Below, piece after piece: positions 45,020 through 62,209 of a DNA stretch of 64,000 bases (the first letter of the stretch is position 1; each line of letters begins with the position of its first letter). Both the position numbers and the translations under genes were made by a program. This DNA is from Nesterenkonia pannonica. GTDB lineage: Bacteria > Actinomycetota > Actinomycetes > Actinomycetales > Micrococcaceae. The stretch is from NCBI RefSeq assembly GCF_019575955.1, contig NZ_CP080575.1:1302001-1366000 (forward strand), read 5' to 3'. Under the pieces are notes generated by a model. It saw only the letters and a list, made by a program, of their open reading frames with translations, made no database searches and was not told where the DNA came from.

Positions 45020-46349
45020 GTGAACGCCGTGACGAATGCGAAGAACCCAGTGCTCGAGACTCAGCGCAACGACCCCAGCTTTGCGAACGCGTATCAGGAG
45101 CTGAAGTGGCGCGGCCTCGTCCAGAACTCCACTGACGAGGAGTCCATCGAGACGGCCTTAGCAGGCTCGCCGATCACGTTCTATGCCGGCTTCGACCCCA
45201 CCGCGGCCTCCCTTCACCTGGGGCATCTGGTTCAGCTGCTGACGATGCGTCGCCTGCAGCTGGCCGGGCACAAGCCCCTGGCGCTGGTCGGCGGCTCGAC
45301 CGGGCTCATCGGTGACCCCGGCCCACCAGCGAGAGAACGCTGAACACTCCGGAGGTTGTGGCGGGGTGGGTCGACAGTCTGAGCAGGCAGATCCGCCACT
45401 ACGTCGATATGGACGGCGCTGAGGGTGCGCAGATGGTGAACAACCTCGACTGGACTGAGGGCATCAGCGCGATCGAGTTCCTCCGGGACATCGGAAAGCA
45501 CTTCCGCATCGGCACCATGATCAAGAAGGACATTGTTGCCAAGCGGCTGAACTCAGACGATGGAATCTCCTACACCGAGTTCAGCTATCAGATCCTTCAG
45601 GGCTACGACTTCCTGCAGCTCTACCGGCAGTACGGATGCACGCTTCAGTTCGGAGGATCGGACCAGTGGGGAACCTCACGTCGGGCACTGACCTTGTGCG
45701 CAAGGCTGAGGGGGCAGCGGTGCACGCTCTCTCGACGCCGCTGATCGCCAACTCTGACGGGACGAAGTTCGGGAAGTCAGAGGGCAACGCAGTGTGGCTC
45801 GACTCTGAGCTCACTTCTCCCTACACCTTCTACCAGTTCTGGCTGAACCAGGCGGATGCAGATGTGATCAACCGGCTCAAGGTGTTCACCTTCCGGAGCC
45901 GGGAGGAGATCGATCAGCTCGAGCGAGCTGTGGAGTCGGAGCCCTTCAGGCGTGAGGCCCAGCGAACGTTGGCCTGGGACGTGACGTGCCTGGTGCACGG
46001 CGAGGAGGCTGCTCAGCGAGCTATCGCTGCGGCGGAGGCGCTCTTCGGCAAGGGCGACATCGCAGATGTCGACGAGCGGACCCTCGCGGCCATCGCGGCC
46101 GAGTTGCCCACGGCAGACCTGCTTATGGATGAGGCAACACCCGTGCGCATCCTTCACGACACGGGTCTGGTCAAGGGACGCGGCGAAGCGCGCCGAGCGG
46201 TGCAGCAGGGCGGGGCCTACATCAACAATCGACAGGTTGAGGATGCGGAGACTGCAGTGGGCCATGACGAATGGCTTCACGGCCAGTACCTCCTCGTGCG
46301 TCGGGGAAAGAAGAGCCTCGCACTGGTCAGGCGCGCCCCATCCGCATGA
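45020..46349 (+). CDS. tyrS: Tyrosyl-tRNA synthetase
   Basis: Class I synthetase of about 443 residues. [20 protein letters not shown] contains the HIGH-type motif [24 protein letters not shown] and [11 protein letters not shown] bind tyrosine; [15 protein letters not shown] holds the KMSKS-equivalent KFGKS. The C-terminal S4 RNA-binding domain shows [20 protein letters not shown]. Frame changes near 45320 (C run) and 45672 split it. Start GTG 45020 lies seven bases after the helicase stop; GTG 45029 is an alternative. Its stop lies just before the rRNA promoters. Confidence 0.95.
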
Positions 46350-46371
46350 TTCCGGGGTTCTTAGCCGGGGT

Positions 46372-46400
46372 TTGCACGTGCTCAGGAACGTGTGTAGAGT
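46372..46400 (+). promoter_or_regulatory. rRNA operon promoter P1
   Basis: TTGCAC at 46372-46377, 17 bases, TAGAGT at 46395-46400. It lies 22 bases after the tyrS stop and about 410 bases before 16S. Confidence 0.6.
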
Positions 46401-46522
46401 TAACGATCGCGCCGGGGCCACAGCGAAAGCTGAAAGCCGCAGGCGCCGCGGAGAGTCTCTCCGATCACCTATCGAAGTTAAAGCTTCGTTTGGTGTGCTC
46501 GGAAACCCAGGTAAACACGGAG

Positions 46523-46551
46523 TTGACGGGAACGAAACGAAGCGGTAACAT
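46523..46551 (+). promoter_or_regulatory. rRNA operon promoter P2
   Basis: TTGACG at 46523-46528, 17 bases, TAACAT at 46546-46551, a near-consensus housekeeping promoter. Tandem promoters are usual for actinobacterial rRNA operons. The rest of the 46350-46808 interval is leader without any gene. Confidence 0.7.
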
Positions 46552-46612
46552 AGAGAAGTTGCTTCAGAGCGATCCGGGAGAAAATCCTGGTGGTGCTGAC
46601 AGCGATTGCTGC

Positions 46613-46632
46613 TTGAGAACTCAATAGTGTGC
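46613..46632 (+). promoter_or_regulatory. rRNA leader antitermination-like element (boxA region)
   Basis: TTGAGAACTCAATAGTGTGC is a conserved actinobacterial pre-16S leader sequence similar to the spacer element before 23S (TGTTTGGGAACTGCATAGTG near 48648). Such boxA regions recruit Nus factors for antitermination. Confidence 0.55.
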
Positions 46633-46808
46633 CAAATTTGTTGATACCAATTTATTTATTGGTAGTCACAGCGCTTGCACCCCCGTGTGAGCAGCTGTGA
46701 CATGCCTGGATTGATCAGCAGCTGGCGAGCATGAATATCCGTGAGGCCCCGTTTTCCGGCGGGGTGGAGATCATGTTCGTTACGTTGTTTAGTTCTCTAT
46801 TTAGTTAT

Positions 46809-51868
<5,060 letters not shown>

Positions 51869-52109
51869 CACCACCACAACGTTTCACCCAACATGTGTGA
51901 ACACTGTGTGCTACGCGTCCACTCTGCGGTCCCTGACCAACAAACCCCACCCGCCTGACCCCCAGTTCTTTGGGGGTGGCTGGTGGTGAGCACGACCCCC
52001 ACTGATGGTGGGGGTGATAGTTGAATGGTTACAGTTGAATAGTGTCACGTGTTGTGACCCTTTATAGGTTTCCAAACCCCCGGTATGGTGGGGGTGGTTT
52101 GGTCTAGGG
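51869..52109 (+). other. 23S-5S spacer with three hairpins
   Basis: The spacer contains ACCCCCA-6-TGGGGGT (51958-51977), ACCCCCAC-5-GTGGGGGT (51995-52015) and an imperfect CCAAACCCCC/GGGGGTGGTTTGG stem (52072-52102). They share the ACCCCCA arm and may be processing or structural stems. No gene is present. Confidence 0.6.
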
Positions 52110-52226
52110 TTACGGCGGTCATAGCGTGGGGGAAACGCCCGGTCCCATCCCGAACCCGGAAGCTAAGACCCACAGCGCCGATGGTACTGCACTGGTAACG
52201 GTGTGGGAGAGTAGGTCACCGCCGGA
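52110..52226 (+). rRNA. rrf: 5S ribosomal RNA
   Basis: About 117 bases beginning TTACGGCGGTCATAGCGTGG and including the conserved CCCGGTCCCATCCCGAACCC and GGAAGCTAAG blocks; it ends with GTAGGTCACCGCCGGAC, which pairs with the 5' end. It completes the operon. Confidence 0.96.
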
Positions 52227-52238
52227 CATCTCTTCAAG

Positions 52239-52284
52239 AAAAGCCGGATGGGCAGTCAGAGACGACTGCTCCATCCGGCTTTTC
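52239..52284 (+). terminator. rRNA operon intrinsic terminator
   Basis: AAAAGCCGGATGG...GCAGTC pairs with GACTGC...CCATCCGGCTTTT around a short AGAGAC loop, with A and T tails on both sides. It can stop both the rRNA transcript and the convergent RpiR gene. Confidence 0.9.
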
Positions 52285-52320
52285 TATGTCCAGAAGCAAA
52301 GCACATCACGAAGCTGAGAA

Positions 52321-53137
52321 CTAGACCACCAGATTCTCAGTGACCACATCAAGAACTTGGTCCCTCTGCGCCTTACGAACCAACCGCGCGCGCACCCCAC
52401 GGGCAAGTACCTCCGCGGAAAGCGCAAAATGAAGCCGAGACACAAACTCCAATTCATTCTGAAACATATTCAACGGCGGCACAATATTCAGTACGTCGTC
52501 AGCCAGTTTTGCTGCCGGAGAATCAGTGTTGGATGTCATCACCACCAGTGTTCCTTCTGACCTCGCCGCAGCTTCAGCAACACGCACCGACAGCTCATTC
52601 AGACCGCTCGGAGTGATCAGAAAGCACACACCTCCAGGCCCCAGCTGGCGCGCCGCAATCTGCTGACCGAACACATCCTGCAGAGTGATCGCCCGCAGGC
52701 CCTCCGACATCAGACGAAATGCGAAGTCCAACGCCGTCGGCGCCGACTGACCATTCCCCGCGACGAGCACGCTGTCCGCACCGCACAGCAGATCCAAGAC
52801 CCGCTCCACCTGGTCCTCAGGGACGGCATCCATCGCCCGCTCCACACCCGAGGTGAGTCGGCGCGCCTCAGCCGAGCATGCGCTCATGCTCTCGCCCTCA
52901 TGCTCGGAGTCCAGACCCGTTCGCGGCTCTGCCGGGGTCTCCTGGCCAGGGCCACGCGAAACTGCGGATACCCTCGTAGCCCAGCTTTCGGCACGTGCGC
53001 ACCACCGTCGAACGGGCGACGCCCACGCGGTCGGCAAGCTGCTGAGCGGTAGAGTCCACTGCGGCAGAAGCATCATCGAGGACCTCCCTCACCACCTTCG
53101 CCTCACTGGGCAGCAGCGTCGCCAGGGCCGAAGACAT
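52321..53137 (-). CDS. MurR/RpiR-family transcriptional regulator
   Basis: Regulator of about 272 residues. LATLLPSEAKVVREVLDDAS, then QQLADRVGVARSTVVRTCRK with LGYEGYPQFRVALA (repaired), is the RpiR helix-turn-helix. The C-terminal SIS sugar-phosphate domain shows GADSVLVAGNGQSAPTALDF, DVFGQQIAARQLGPGGVCFL, ITPSGLNELSVRVAEAAARS and VMTSNTDSPAAKLADDVLNI. Frame changes lie near 52955 and 52870. ATG 53137 is used as start. Effector is unknown; the isolated position gives no target pathway. Confidence 0.82.
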
Positions 53138-53215
53138 CCGCGTCGTGGCTTAAGCAGATGATCCCCGAGTGCTTCATGGCCCCATGGTAGCCACGATGGC
53201 CGGTATCCTGTATCG

Positions 53216-54054
53216 GTGGCAGACCGAGCAGCACCAGCAGACAACCGCGACCGACCATCCCGCGCACCCCAGGATCACCGGCGCTCCAACAGGGAGGACC
53301 GCGCCAGGTCACCCGAAATCGACGAGGACGTCACCGGCAAGGAGCTCGACCGCGAAGCGGCCAGGCAGCTCGGGACCCTCAACGACATCAACCGTGGCTG
53401 GGTGTCCAAGCACCTCGTGATGGCAGGTCGTCTCATCGACATCGACCCCGAGCTGGCCCTCGAGCATGCCCTGGCCGCCTCGCGCCGGGCCTACCGACTG
53501 GCCGTGGTGCGCGAAGCAGTGGGCCTGGCAGCATACGCGGCGGGGAGTACGACGAGGCGCTGCGCGAGCTGCGCACCTACCGCCGCATCAGCGGCGACCA
53601 CACACACATCCCCGTCATCGCGGACTGCCTCCGCGCCCTCGGCCGCTCCGCCAAGGCTCTGGAATTCGCACAGGACGAAGGTGCACAGCAGCTATCGGGA
53701 GCGCCGCGGGCGGAGCTTGCCATGGTTCTTGCTTACGCGCACCAGGACTCCGGGGATGAGGAGGCGGCACTCCTGGCTCTGCAGATTCCCGAACTGGACC
53801 TCAACCGTGCCTTCAGCTTCTCGCCTCGCCTGTTCGCCGCCTACGCGGACGTCCTCGAGTCAGTGGGCCGCTACGACGATGCGCGCCGATGGCGGAACCA
53901 AGTGCCTGTGGCCGAGCGCGCGCTGGGAGCAGGCCACTACGAAGAGCCCGACATCCTCGACTTCGACGACGACGAGGACGAAGACGGCTCCTCCGTCCCA
54001 CGCATCAGCGACCTGCTCGGCGACGCCGAGGCGAAGGAGAAGCGCGCCCAGTGA
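53216..54054 (+). CDS. TPR-like helical repeat protein with acidic tail
   Basis: Protein of about 280 residues. A charged N-terminus is followed by helical repeats: RLIDIDPELALEHALAASRR, VREAVGLAAYAAGEYDEALR (repaired near 53546), PVIADCLRALGRSAKALEFA, AELAMVLAYAHQDSGDEEAA and AAYADVLESVGRYDDARRWR. The tail DILDFDDDEDEDG is strongly acidic. Frame changes lie near 53546 and 53682. GTG 53216 is used. Close relatives sit before the HAD phosphatase and tlyA in other Micrococcales; function unknown. Its stop overlaps the HAD gene start. Confidence 0.8.
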
Positions 54055-54887
54055 GCACCACACCTCTCGCCGACCAGCACGACGGTGTCCTGTTCGACCT
54101 TGACGGCGTGCTCTACCGCGGGCCGGACGCAGTGCCGGGAGCCCAGGAGGCTCTCTCACGCCTGAAGTCTCAGGGCCTGCGCTGCGCCTTCGTCACCAAC
54201 AACGCGTCCCGCTCTGCGGAGCACATCGCAGGCCACCTCCGCGAGCTGGGCATCCCAGCCGAAGCCGAGGAGGTGTACGGCTCAGCCCCGGCCGGAGTCC
54301 GGCTTCTCGCCGAACACCTCCCAGCTCCGGCCAAAGTGCTTGTGGTGGGCTCCGACTCCCTGAGGTCCCTCGTCGACGCGGCCGGATACGAAACGGTCCG
54401 ATCAGCCGATGACGAGCCTGAAGCCGTCCTGCAAGGCTTCGACCCGACTCTCTGCTGGGCCGACCTGGCCGAAGCCTCCTATGCGATCAACGCCGGTGCC
54501 CAGTGGTTCGCCACCAACCTTGACCGCAGCGTGCCCCGAGAGCGCGGCATCGCACCCGCCAACGGCGCCATGATCGAAGCGGTCAGCTTCGGCACCGACC
54601 GTCACCCGAAGGCCGCCGGCAAGCCGGAGCCAGTCATGTTCACCCAGGCAGCAGAGACGCTCGGCCTCTCCAGTCCGCTGGTGATCGGCGACCGTCTGGA
54701 CACCGACGTGCTGGGCGGCAACCGAGCCGGGTACGCCACGGCACTCGTCCTCACCGGCGCGACCACGCAGCAGCAGGCGGACGCGTCCCAGGATCAGCAG
54801 CGCCCCGACTGGATCATCGACTCGCTCGAGGATCTGTTCACCGGCGTCCACCGCGCACCGGCTGGGAGCACCAATGGCCGCGCATGA
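54051..54887 (+). CDS. HAD-IIA family phosphatase (NagD-like)
   Basis: Haloacid dehalogenase-type hydrolase of 278 residues, unbroken. Motif I is VLFDLDGVLYRG with the nucleophile Asp; motif II is CAFVTNNASRS; the cap insert includes YAINAGAQWFATNLDRSVP; the lysine and motif IV are in HPKAAGKPEPVMF and VIGDRLDTDVLGGNRAGY. Family members dephosphorylate small sugar phosphates or glycerol phosphate, but the substrate here is unknown. GTG 54051 overlaps the preceding stop by four bases, and its own stop overlaps the next small gene. Confidence 0.88.
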   Translation: MSTTPLADQHDGVLFDLDGVLYRGPDAVPGAQEALSRLKSQGLRCAFVTNNASRSAEHIAGHLRELGIPAEAEEVYGSAPAGVRLLAEHLPAPAKVLVVGSDSLRSLVDAAGYETVRSADDEPEAVLQGFDPTLCWADLAEASYAINAGAQWFATNLDRSVPRERGIAPANGAMIEAVSFGTDRHPKAAGKPEPVMFTQAAETLGLSSPLVIGDRLDTDVLGGNRAGYATALVLTGATTQQQADASQDQQRPDWIIDSLEDLFTGVHRAPAGSTNGRA

Positions 54888-55053
54888 GGCAGCTAAGCGC
54901 TCCCACCGGCACTGAGACCGCCCATGACCCTCGGAGCAGCAGCGAAGAGGCGGTGGCAGCCTCACGCCGGACACGCTTCAGGAGCAGGTGGCCCACGCTG
55001 AGCGCAAGCACCGTGAGCTCTCCGAGAGGCTCGAGTCCATCGGCCGCAGCTGA
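54884..55053 (+). CDS. Small hypothetical protein between HAD phosphatase and tlyA
   Basis: About 57 residues. ATG 54884 overlaps the HAD stop (ATGA). The joined frames read SEEAVAA, then LTPDTLQEQVAHAERKHREL and SERLESIGRS, a likely single amphipathic helix. One frame change lies near 54962; restoring a base gives a stop at 55051-55053, five bases before tlyA. I know no function. The tight spacing on both sides supports that it is real. Confidence 0.6.
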
Positions 55054-55058
55054 GCACG

Positions 55059-55855
55059 ATGGCCCGCCTCGATAAGGAAGTGGTGGCACGCGGCCTCGCA
55101 CCCAGCCGCACCCGCGCGGCGCAGCTCGTCGCCGAGGGTGCGGTGCTGGTCGACGGCAAGCCTGCCCAGAAGCCGTCAGCGGCCGTCTCACCGAACAGCC
55201 GCATCGACGTGGAGCCGCGTGAGGCGTGGGTCAGCCGCGCCGCGCACAAGCTCCTCGGCGCCCTGGCATCCTTCCCTGGGGTGACCCCGTCCGGTCGTCG
55301 GTGCCTGGACGCGGGGCGTCCACCGGAGGCTTCACACAGGTCATGCTTGAGCACGGGGCCCAGCACGTCGTCGCGGTCGATGTCGGGCACGATCAGCTGG
55401 ATGCCTCGCTGAGAGACGCCCCTCGCGTCACCAGCATCGAGGGGACAAACCTCAGGTACGCCCGCGCCGGAGATTTCGGTGCGCCCTTCGGGCTCATCGT
55501 CGCCGACCTCTCATTCATCTCCCTGCGTCTGGTGCTGCCCGCACTGGCCGAGCAGGCCGCCCCGCAGTCGGATCTGCTGCTGATGGTCAAGCCCCAGTTC
55601 GAAGTGGGACGGGACCGTCTCGGCCGCACCGGCGTCGTCACCAGCGGCGCCCAGCGCCGCGAAGCCGTGGAGGCAGTCGTGGCCGCCGCAGCAGCGGAGG
55701 GCCTTCACCTGGGCGGGATCGCGGTCTCGGCCCTCGCCGGGCAGGACGGCAACCGAGAGTTCTTCCTGCACCTCCGGCGACCCTCTGGGGACGCCGCCCA
55801 GGAACTGACCAGCCCAGCCGATAGGCTGGGCGAGATCGACTACGAAGATCCGTGA
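55059..55855 (+). CDS. tlyA: TlyA family rRNA (cytidine-2'-O)-methyltransferase
   Basis: Methylates 16S and 23S rRNA; in mycobacteria this gives capreomycin sensitivity. An N-terminal S4 domain (RLDKEVVARGLAPSRTRAAQ, LVAEGAVLVDGKPAQKPS) is followed by an FtsJ-like fold with CLDAGASTGGFTQVMLEHGA for SAM binding. VADLSFISLRLVLPALAEQA and LLMVKPQFEVGRDRLGRTGV contain the catalytic Asp and Lys. Frame changes near 55280 and 55318 split it. The stop lies 27 bases before nadK. Confidence 0.92.
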
Positions 55856-55881
55856 ACATGATGTGGGCAGAAGGAGGCCGG

Positions 55882-56831
55882 ATGGTTGCAGCGAAGCAGC
55901 GGGCCGTGCTCGTGCTTGCTCACACGGGCCGGATGGAGGCTGTCGAGGCGGGGATCGAAGTCGCTGAGCAGCTGCATGCGGCCGGACTGACCCCGTCATG
56001 CTGGCCAAGGACGTGCAGGCAGTCTCCTCTCAGATGGGAGAGCGGCTGGCGGCGATACCGCTGGCCGTCGCCGAGGAGGACATCGCGCTGAGCGAGTGCG
56101 AGATCGGTATGGTCCTGGGCGGCGACGGCTCCATCCTGCGCGCAGCGGACCTGGTGCGTGAGGCCGACCTGCCCCTGATGGGCGTCAACCTCGGGCATGT
56201 GGGCTTCCTCGCGGAGTCGGAGCGCACACAGCTCGACGATTCCGTCCGATGGGTCGCCGAGCAGAATTATGTCGTCGAACGTCGCATGGCCCTCGACGTC
56301 CAGGTGTGGCACGGCAGCACCCACGTCACGTCGTCGTGGGCCCTGAACGAGGCCAGCATCGAAAAGGCCTCCCGCCAGCGGATGATCGAGCTGGTCGTGG
56401 AGATCGACGGTGCTCCGGTCTCGACCTTCGGGTGCGACGGCATCGTCATGGCCACCCCCACCGGCTCGACCGCCTACGCGTTCTCGGTAAGCGGTCCCGT
56501 GGTGTGGCCTGAGGTTCAGGCGCTGGTTCTGGCGCCCATCTCAGCCCATGCGCTCTTTGCGCGCCCGCTGGTGGTGGATCCCGATTCCACGATGGCCGTC
56601 GAGGTGCTGCAGCGTGAGGGCGAGGAGGGCGTGCTGTGGTGCGACGGGCGGCGGGCAATGCCCCTGCCCGGAGGAGCCAGGGTCGAAGTCACCCGCTCCG
56701 ACAGGCCGGTGCTGCTGGCACGGGTGCACCAGACGCCCTTCTCCCAGAGGCTCGTCGAGAAGTTCAACCTGCCCATCACCGGCTGGCGCGGTCCGACCGT
56801 GAACCCGGGACAGGAGAAGAAGCAGGGATGA
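55882..56831 (+). CDS. nadK: NAD kinase
   Basis: Phosphorylates NAD to NADP. IGMVLGGDGSILRAADLVRE carries the GGDG motif; LMGVNLGHVGFLAE, WALNEASIEKASRQRMIELV, GCDGIVMATPTGSTAYAFSV and PVVWPEVQALVLAPISAHAL are family blocks. One frame change near 55998, a C5 run read as C4, restores TPVMLAKDVQAVS. ATG 55882 follows AAGGAGG and is preferred to the upstream ATG at 55858. The stop overlaps recN by four bases. Confidence 0.93.
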
Positions 56832-58602
56832 TCGAGCACCTGAGCATCAGCTCACTGGGAGTCATCGATCGCGCCGAGCTGGAGCTGACCCCAGGATTCA
56901 ACGTCGTCACCGGCGAGACCGGCGCGGGCAAGACGATGGTGGTCACCGCCTTCGGCCTGCTCCTGGGCCACCGAGGCTCGCCCGCGGCGGTCCGAAGGGG
57001 CGCAGAGCGAGCCAGCGTCGACGCTGAGCTGGAGGTGCCGGCGGGACACCCCGCCCGAGTCCGGGCAGCGGAGGCCGGGGTGCTCGACGAGGCGGACGCA
57101 GAGTCTGCCGCGGAGCCGTTCCTGATGGGACGCTCCGTCAGCGCCAAAGGTCGCAGCCGGGCCACGGCCGCCGGGCGCGGAGTGCCCGTGAGCACCCTGG
57201 GGAGATCGGTGAGCAGCTCGTCACGGTCCACGGCCAGGCGGACCAGCTGCGGCTGAAGTCCGCCTCTGCCCAGCGCGCCGCCCTTGATGCCTATGCGGGT
57301 CCCGAGTTCGCTGCGGCCCTCCGGGCCTACCAGGACGATTTCGCCCGCTTCCGGGAGCTCGCCGCCGAGCTGGAGGAGATCACCACGAACGAGCTGGAGC
57401 GGCGGCGCGAGGCTGAGCACCTGCAGCAGGCGCTCGAGCAGATAGACGAGGCCGATCCGCAGCCGGGGAGGACGCGCAGCTTCGGGCCGAGTCGATGCGC
57501 CTGGAGAACCTGGAGTCGCTGAGGGACGCAGCCCGCACCGCCCAGGCGGCGGTCGCCGGTGCCGACGCGGCGCTCGCGGACGACGCCCCCAGTGCGGTGG
57601 CGCTGGTGGAGGACGCTTCGCAGGCGCTGGTCCCCGTGACGGATCAGGACCCTGAGCTGGAGGAGATCGGGCGGCAGCTCTCCGAGGTGTCCACGCTCCT
57701 CACCGACGCGGGCAACCAGCTCGGCGTCTACGCGGCCGGACTGGACGAGTCGGGCCCGGAGAGGCTCGCCGAGGTCCACGCGCGTCGCGCGGAGCTGGAC
57801 CGGCTGATGCGCCTCTACGGCACAGAGATCACAGATGTTCTGCAGTGGGCCGAGGAGTCGCGTGCCCGGCTGGACTCCTGCAGGGCGACGCCGGACGCAT
57901 CGAAGAGCTCTCGGAGCAGGTGAAGGAGATGGAGGCCTCGCTGTGGTCCCAGGTAGGCGCGCTGCGCGAGAAGCGGCAGGAGGCAGGCGATGCCCTTGCC
58001 GCCGCAGTGGGGAGGAGCTGGCCGCCCTGGCCATGCCGAACGCACGCCTTCTTGCCGACGTGACCCCGCTTGAGAGCCTCACCCGTCACGGCGCCGATCA
58101 GGCGGCTCTTCTGCTGGCTCCCCACGCAGGCGCGGATCCGGCGCCTCTGGGCCGCGGCGCATCAGGCGGTGAGCTCTCACGGGTGATGCTGGCCCTCGAG
58201 GTGGTGCTCTCTGAGCACGCACCCGCCTCCACCTTCATCTTCGACGAAGTCGATGCGGGAGTGGGCGGAAAGGCAGCGGTGCAGATCGGTCGGCGTCTGG
58301 CGAAGCTCGCTCAGCACGCACAGGTCATCTGTGTGACGCACCTGCCTCAGGTCGCCGCATATGCCGACAATCACATTCGGGTCTTCAAGGACCCGGAGGC
58401 ATCAGGACAGTCCGACGGCGTGACGGCATCAGATGTGCGTTCCCTCACTGACGATGAGCGGGTGGGGAGCTGGCGCGCATGCTGGCAGGCCACGAGGACT
58501 CCGTTTCGGCGCGCGCTCACGCCGATGAGCTGCTGAGGCAGGCCGCTGAGGAGCACCCGGCCTCCGCGCAGAGCTCCGCAACCCCATCCCCGAACGCTGA
58601 TA
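56828..58602 (+). CDS. recN: DNA repair protein RecN
   Basis: SMC-like ATPase acting in double-strand break repair. The head starts IEHLSISSLGVIDRAELELT and FNVVTGETGAGKTMVVTAFG (Walker A). A long coiled-coil region follows (about 57240-57950). The C-terminal head has GRGASGGELSRVMLALEVVL (signature), STFIFDEVDAGVGGKAAVQI (Walker B) and CVTHLPQVAAYADNHIRV. Frame changes near 57200, 57465, 57885, 58010 and 58465 mostly fall at GGGG runs that should be GGGGG. The true stop is uncertain; one lies at 58600-58602 in a plausible frame, just before pyrG. Confidence 0.9.
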
Positions 58603-58608
58603 GGCTAG

Positions 58609-60290
<1,682 letters not shown>

Positions 60291-60296
60291 GCGGCC

Positions 60297-61304
60297 GTGG
60301 GCCTGTCAGAGGCGGTGCAGGAGTATCTGAGCCACCTGCGCATCGAGCGCGGCGTCTCGGAGAACACCTTCGCCTCCTACCGGCGTGATCTGCGCCGCTA
60401 CACGGCTTACCTGGACAGTCGGGGACCTCCTCGCCCGATGCGGTGGACGAGGGGCACGTCTCGGACTTCGTGCAGGCTCTGATGACGGGCGGCGACGGGG
60501 AAGTGCTCTCTCCTCGCGCTCGGCCGCGCGGGCCCTGGCCTCAGTGCGCGGTGCCCACCGGCACTGGGCCCTCGAGGGGCTGACCGCTCACGACCCGGCG
60601 AGGGAGGTCGCTGCCCCGAAGCAGGCAGAGACCCTTCCGAAGGCCCTGACCGTGGACCAGGTCACTGCATTGCTGGACGCCCCTCGGCGGCCGACCCGCT
60701 CGGGCTCCGGGACAGGGCGCTCCTGGAGTTCCTCTATGCCACGGGCGCACGGATCAGCGAAGCGGTGTCATTGGACGTCGATGACGTGCATGTGGTCCAG
60801 GCTTACCAGGAGAGTCCGCCCGCCGACCCTGCCGCCTCGCCCCCGGATGCCGAGGAGGATGGCGACCGGCTCGTTCTGGTCCGAGTGACGGGCAAGGGAA
60901 CAGGCAGCGCCTCGTGCCCCTCGGGCAGTACGCCCAGCGGGCGGTGGGCGACTACCTGACGGTTACCGCCCCGCGCTCCTCGAGACTGCCTCAGCCGCAG
61001 GGCGCTCCGGGCGGTCCCGAGGAGCGCTGCACTCTTCCTCAACCGCCTCGGAGGCCGCCTGTCGCGGCAGTCGGCGTGGTCTGCGCTCGTCAAAGCGGCC
61101 CGCGCAGCGGATATCGGCGCGGAGGTGTCGCCGCACACCCTGCGCCACAGCTGCGCCACCCACCTGCTCGAGGGCGGCGCGGACGTGCGCACCGTCCAAG
61201 AGCTTCTGGGGCACGCCTCAGTCACCACCACCCAGATCTACACCAAGGTGACCGCCGACTCGCTTCGGGAGACGTATATATCTGCCCATCCGCGAGCCTT
61301 GTAG
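60297..61304 (+). CDS. xerD: Site-specific tyrosine recombinase XerD
   Basis: Resolves chromosome dimers at dif with XerC. The SAM-like core-binding domain shows [20 protein letters not shown]. The catalytic domain contains [20 protein letters not shown] (first Arg), [20 protein letters not shown] (HxxR), and [16 protein letters not shown] (His and the nucleophile Tyr). Frame changes lie near 60425, 60500, 60690, 60900 and 60970-61020. GTG 60297 lies six bases after pyrG. The end is ISAHPRAL at 61302-61304. The neighbours parA-scpA-scpB make XerD more likely than XerC. Confidence 0.9.
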
Positions 61305-61315
61305 GGTAAGGAGTC

Positions 61316-62201
61316 ATGACGGACCAGGAACCCACCGAGCTTGTGACCATTCACGGGGACGCCATCATCGGTCCCACTGGACGGCCCAAGCACGAGTTCC
61401 CCATCCCGGACGCCCTTGACTCCCACGGCCCTGCCCGGACGATCGCGGTGGTCAACCAGAAGGGCGGCGTGGGGAAGACGACCTCGGCCATCAACCTGGG
61501 CGCCGCTCTGGCTGAGTACGGCCGTCGGGTGCTGATGGTCGACTTCGACCCGCAGGGAGCTCTCAGCGCGGGCCTGGGAGCCTCACCCCACGATCTGGAC
61601 GTGACGATCTACAACGTGATGATGGAGAAGGACGTCCGCACCCGGGACGCGCTGCTCTCAACACACATTCGTGGGATCGACCTGCTCCCTGCCAACATCG
61701 ACCTCTCCGCAGCCGAAGTTCAGCTGGTCACGGAGGTCGGGCGCGAACAGGTGCTGCAGCGAGCACTGCGCGAGGTCCGCGACGACTATGACGTCATCAT
61801 CATCGACTGTCAGCCCTCATTGGGGCTTCTGACCGTCAACGCCCTCACGGCAGCCCACGGAGTGATCATTCCCCTGGTGGCCGAGTTCTTCGCCCTGCGG
61901 GCGGTGGCGCTGCTGAAGGAGACCATCGAGAAGGTCCAGGACCGCATCAACCCGGACCTTGAAGTCGACGGCGTGCTGGTGACCATGGTCGATCTGCGCA
62001 CCACCCACGCCAAGGAAGTCATTCAGCGCATCGTCGAAGCCTTCGGCGACCGGGTCTTCGAGACCGTCATCAAACGATCCGTGAAGTTCCCAGATGCCAC
62101 GGTGGCGGCAGAGCCGATCACCTCCTACGCCCAGAAGCACGACGGAGCCAAGGCATACCGTCAGCTGGCGCGCGAGCTCATCGGCCGCGGCGCAGCCCGT
62201 G
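61316..62201 (+). CDS. ParA family ATPase
   Basis: Soj/ParA-type P-loop ATPase. The motif is VVNQKGGVGKTTSAINLGAA (deviant Walker A), followed by VLMVDFDPQGALSAGLGASP, VIIIDCQPSLGLLTVNALTA and GVLVTMVDLRTTHAKEVIQR. An N-terminal extension of about 40 residues precedes it. As printed, the frame runs on into scpA with no stop. Restoring one base near 62190 would give a normal ending at TGA 62199-62201. This branch lies next to scpAB in many actinobacteria and is distinct from the oriC-linked ParA. Its partner is not known to me. Confidence 0.88.
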
Positions 62202-62209
62202 ATCCTCGC

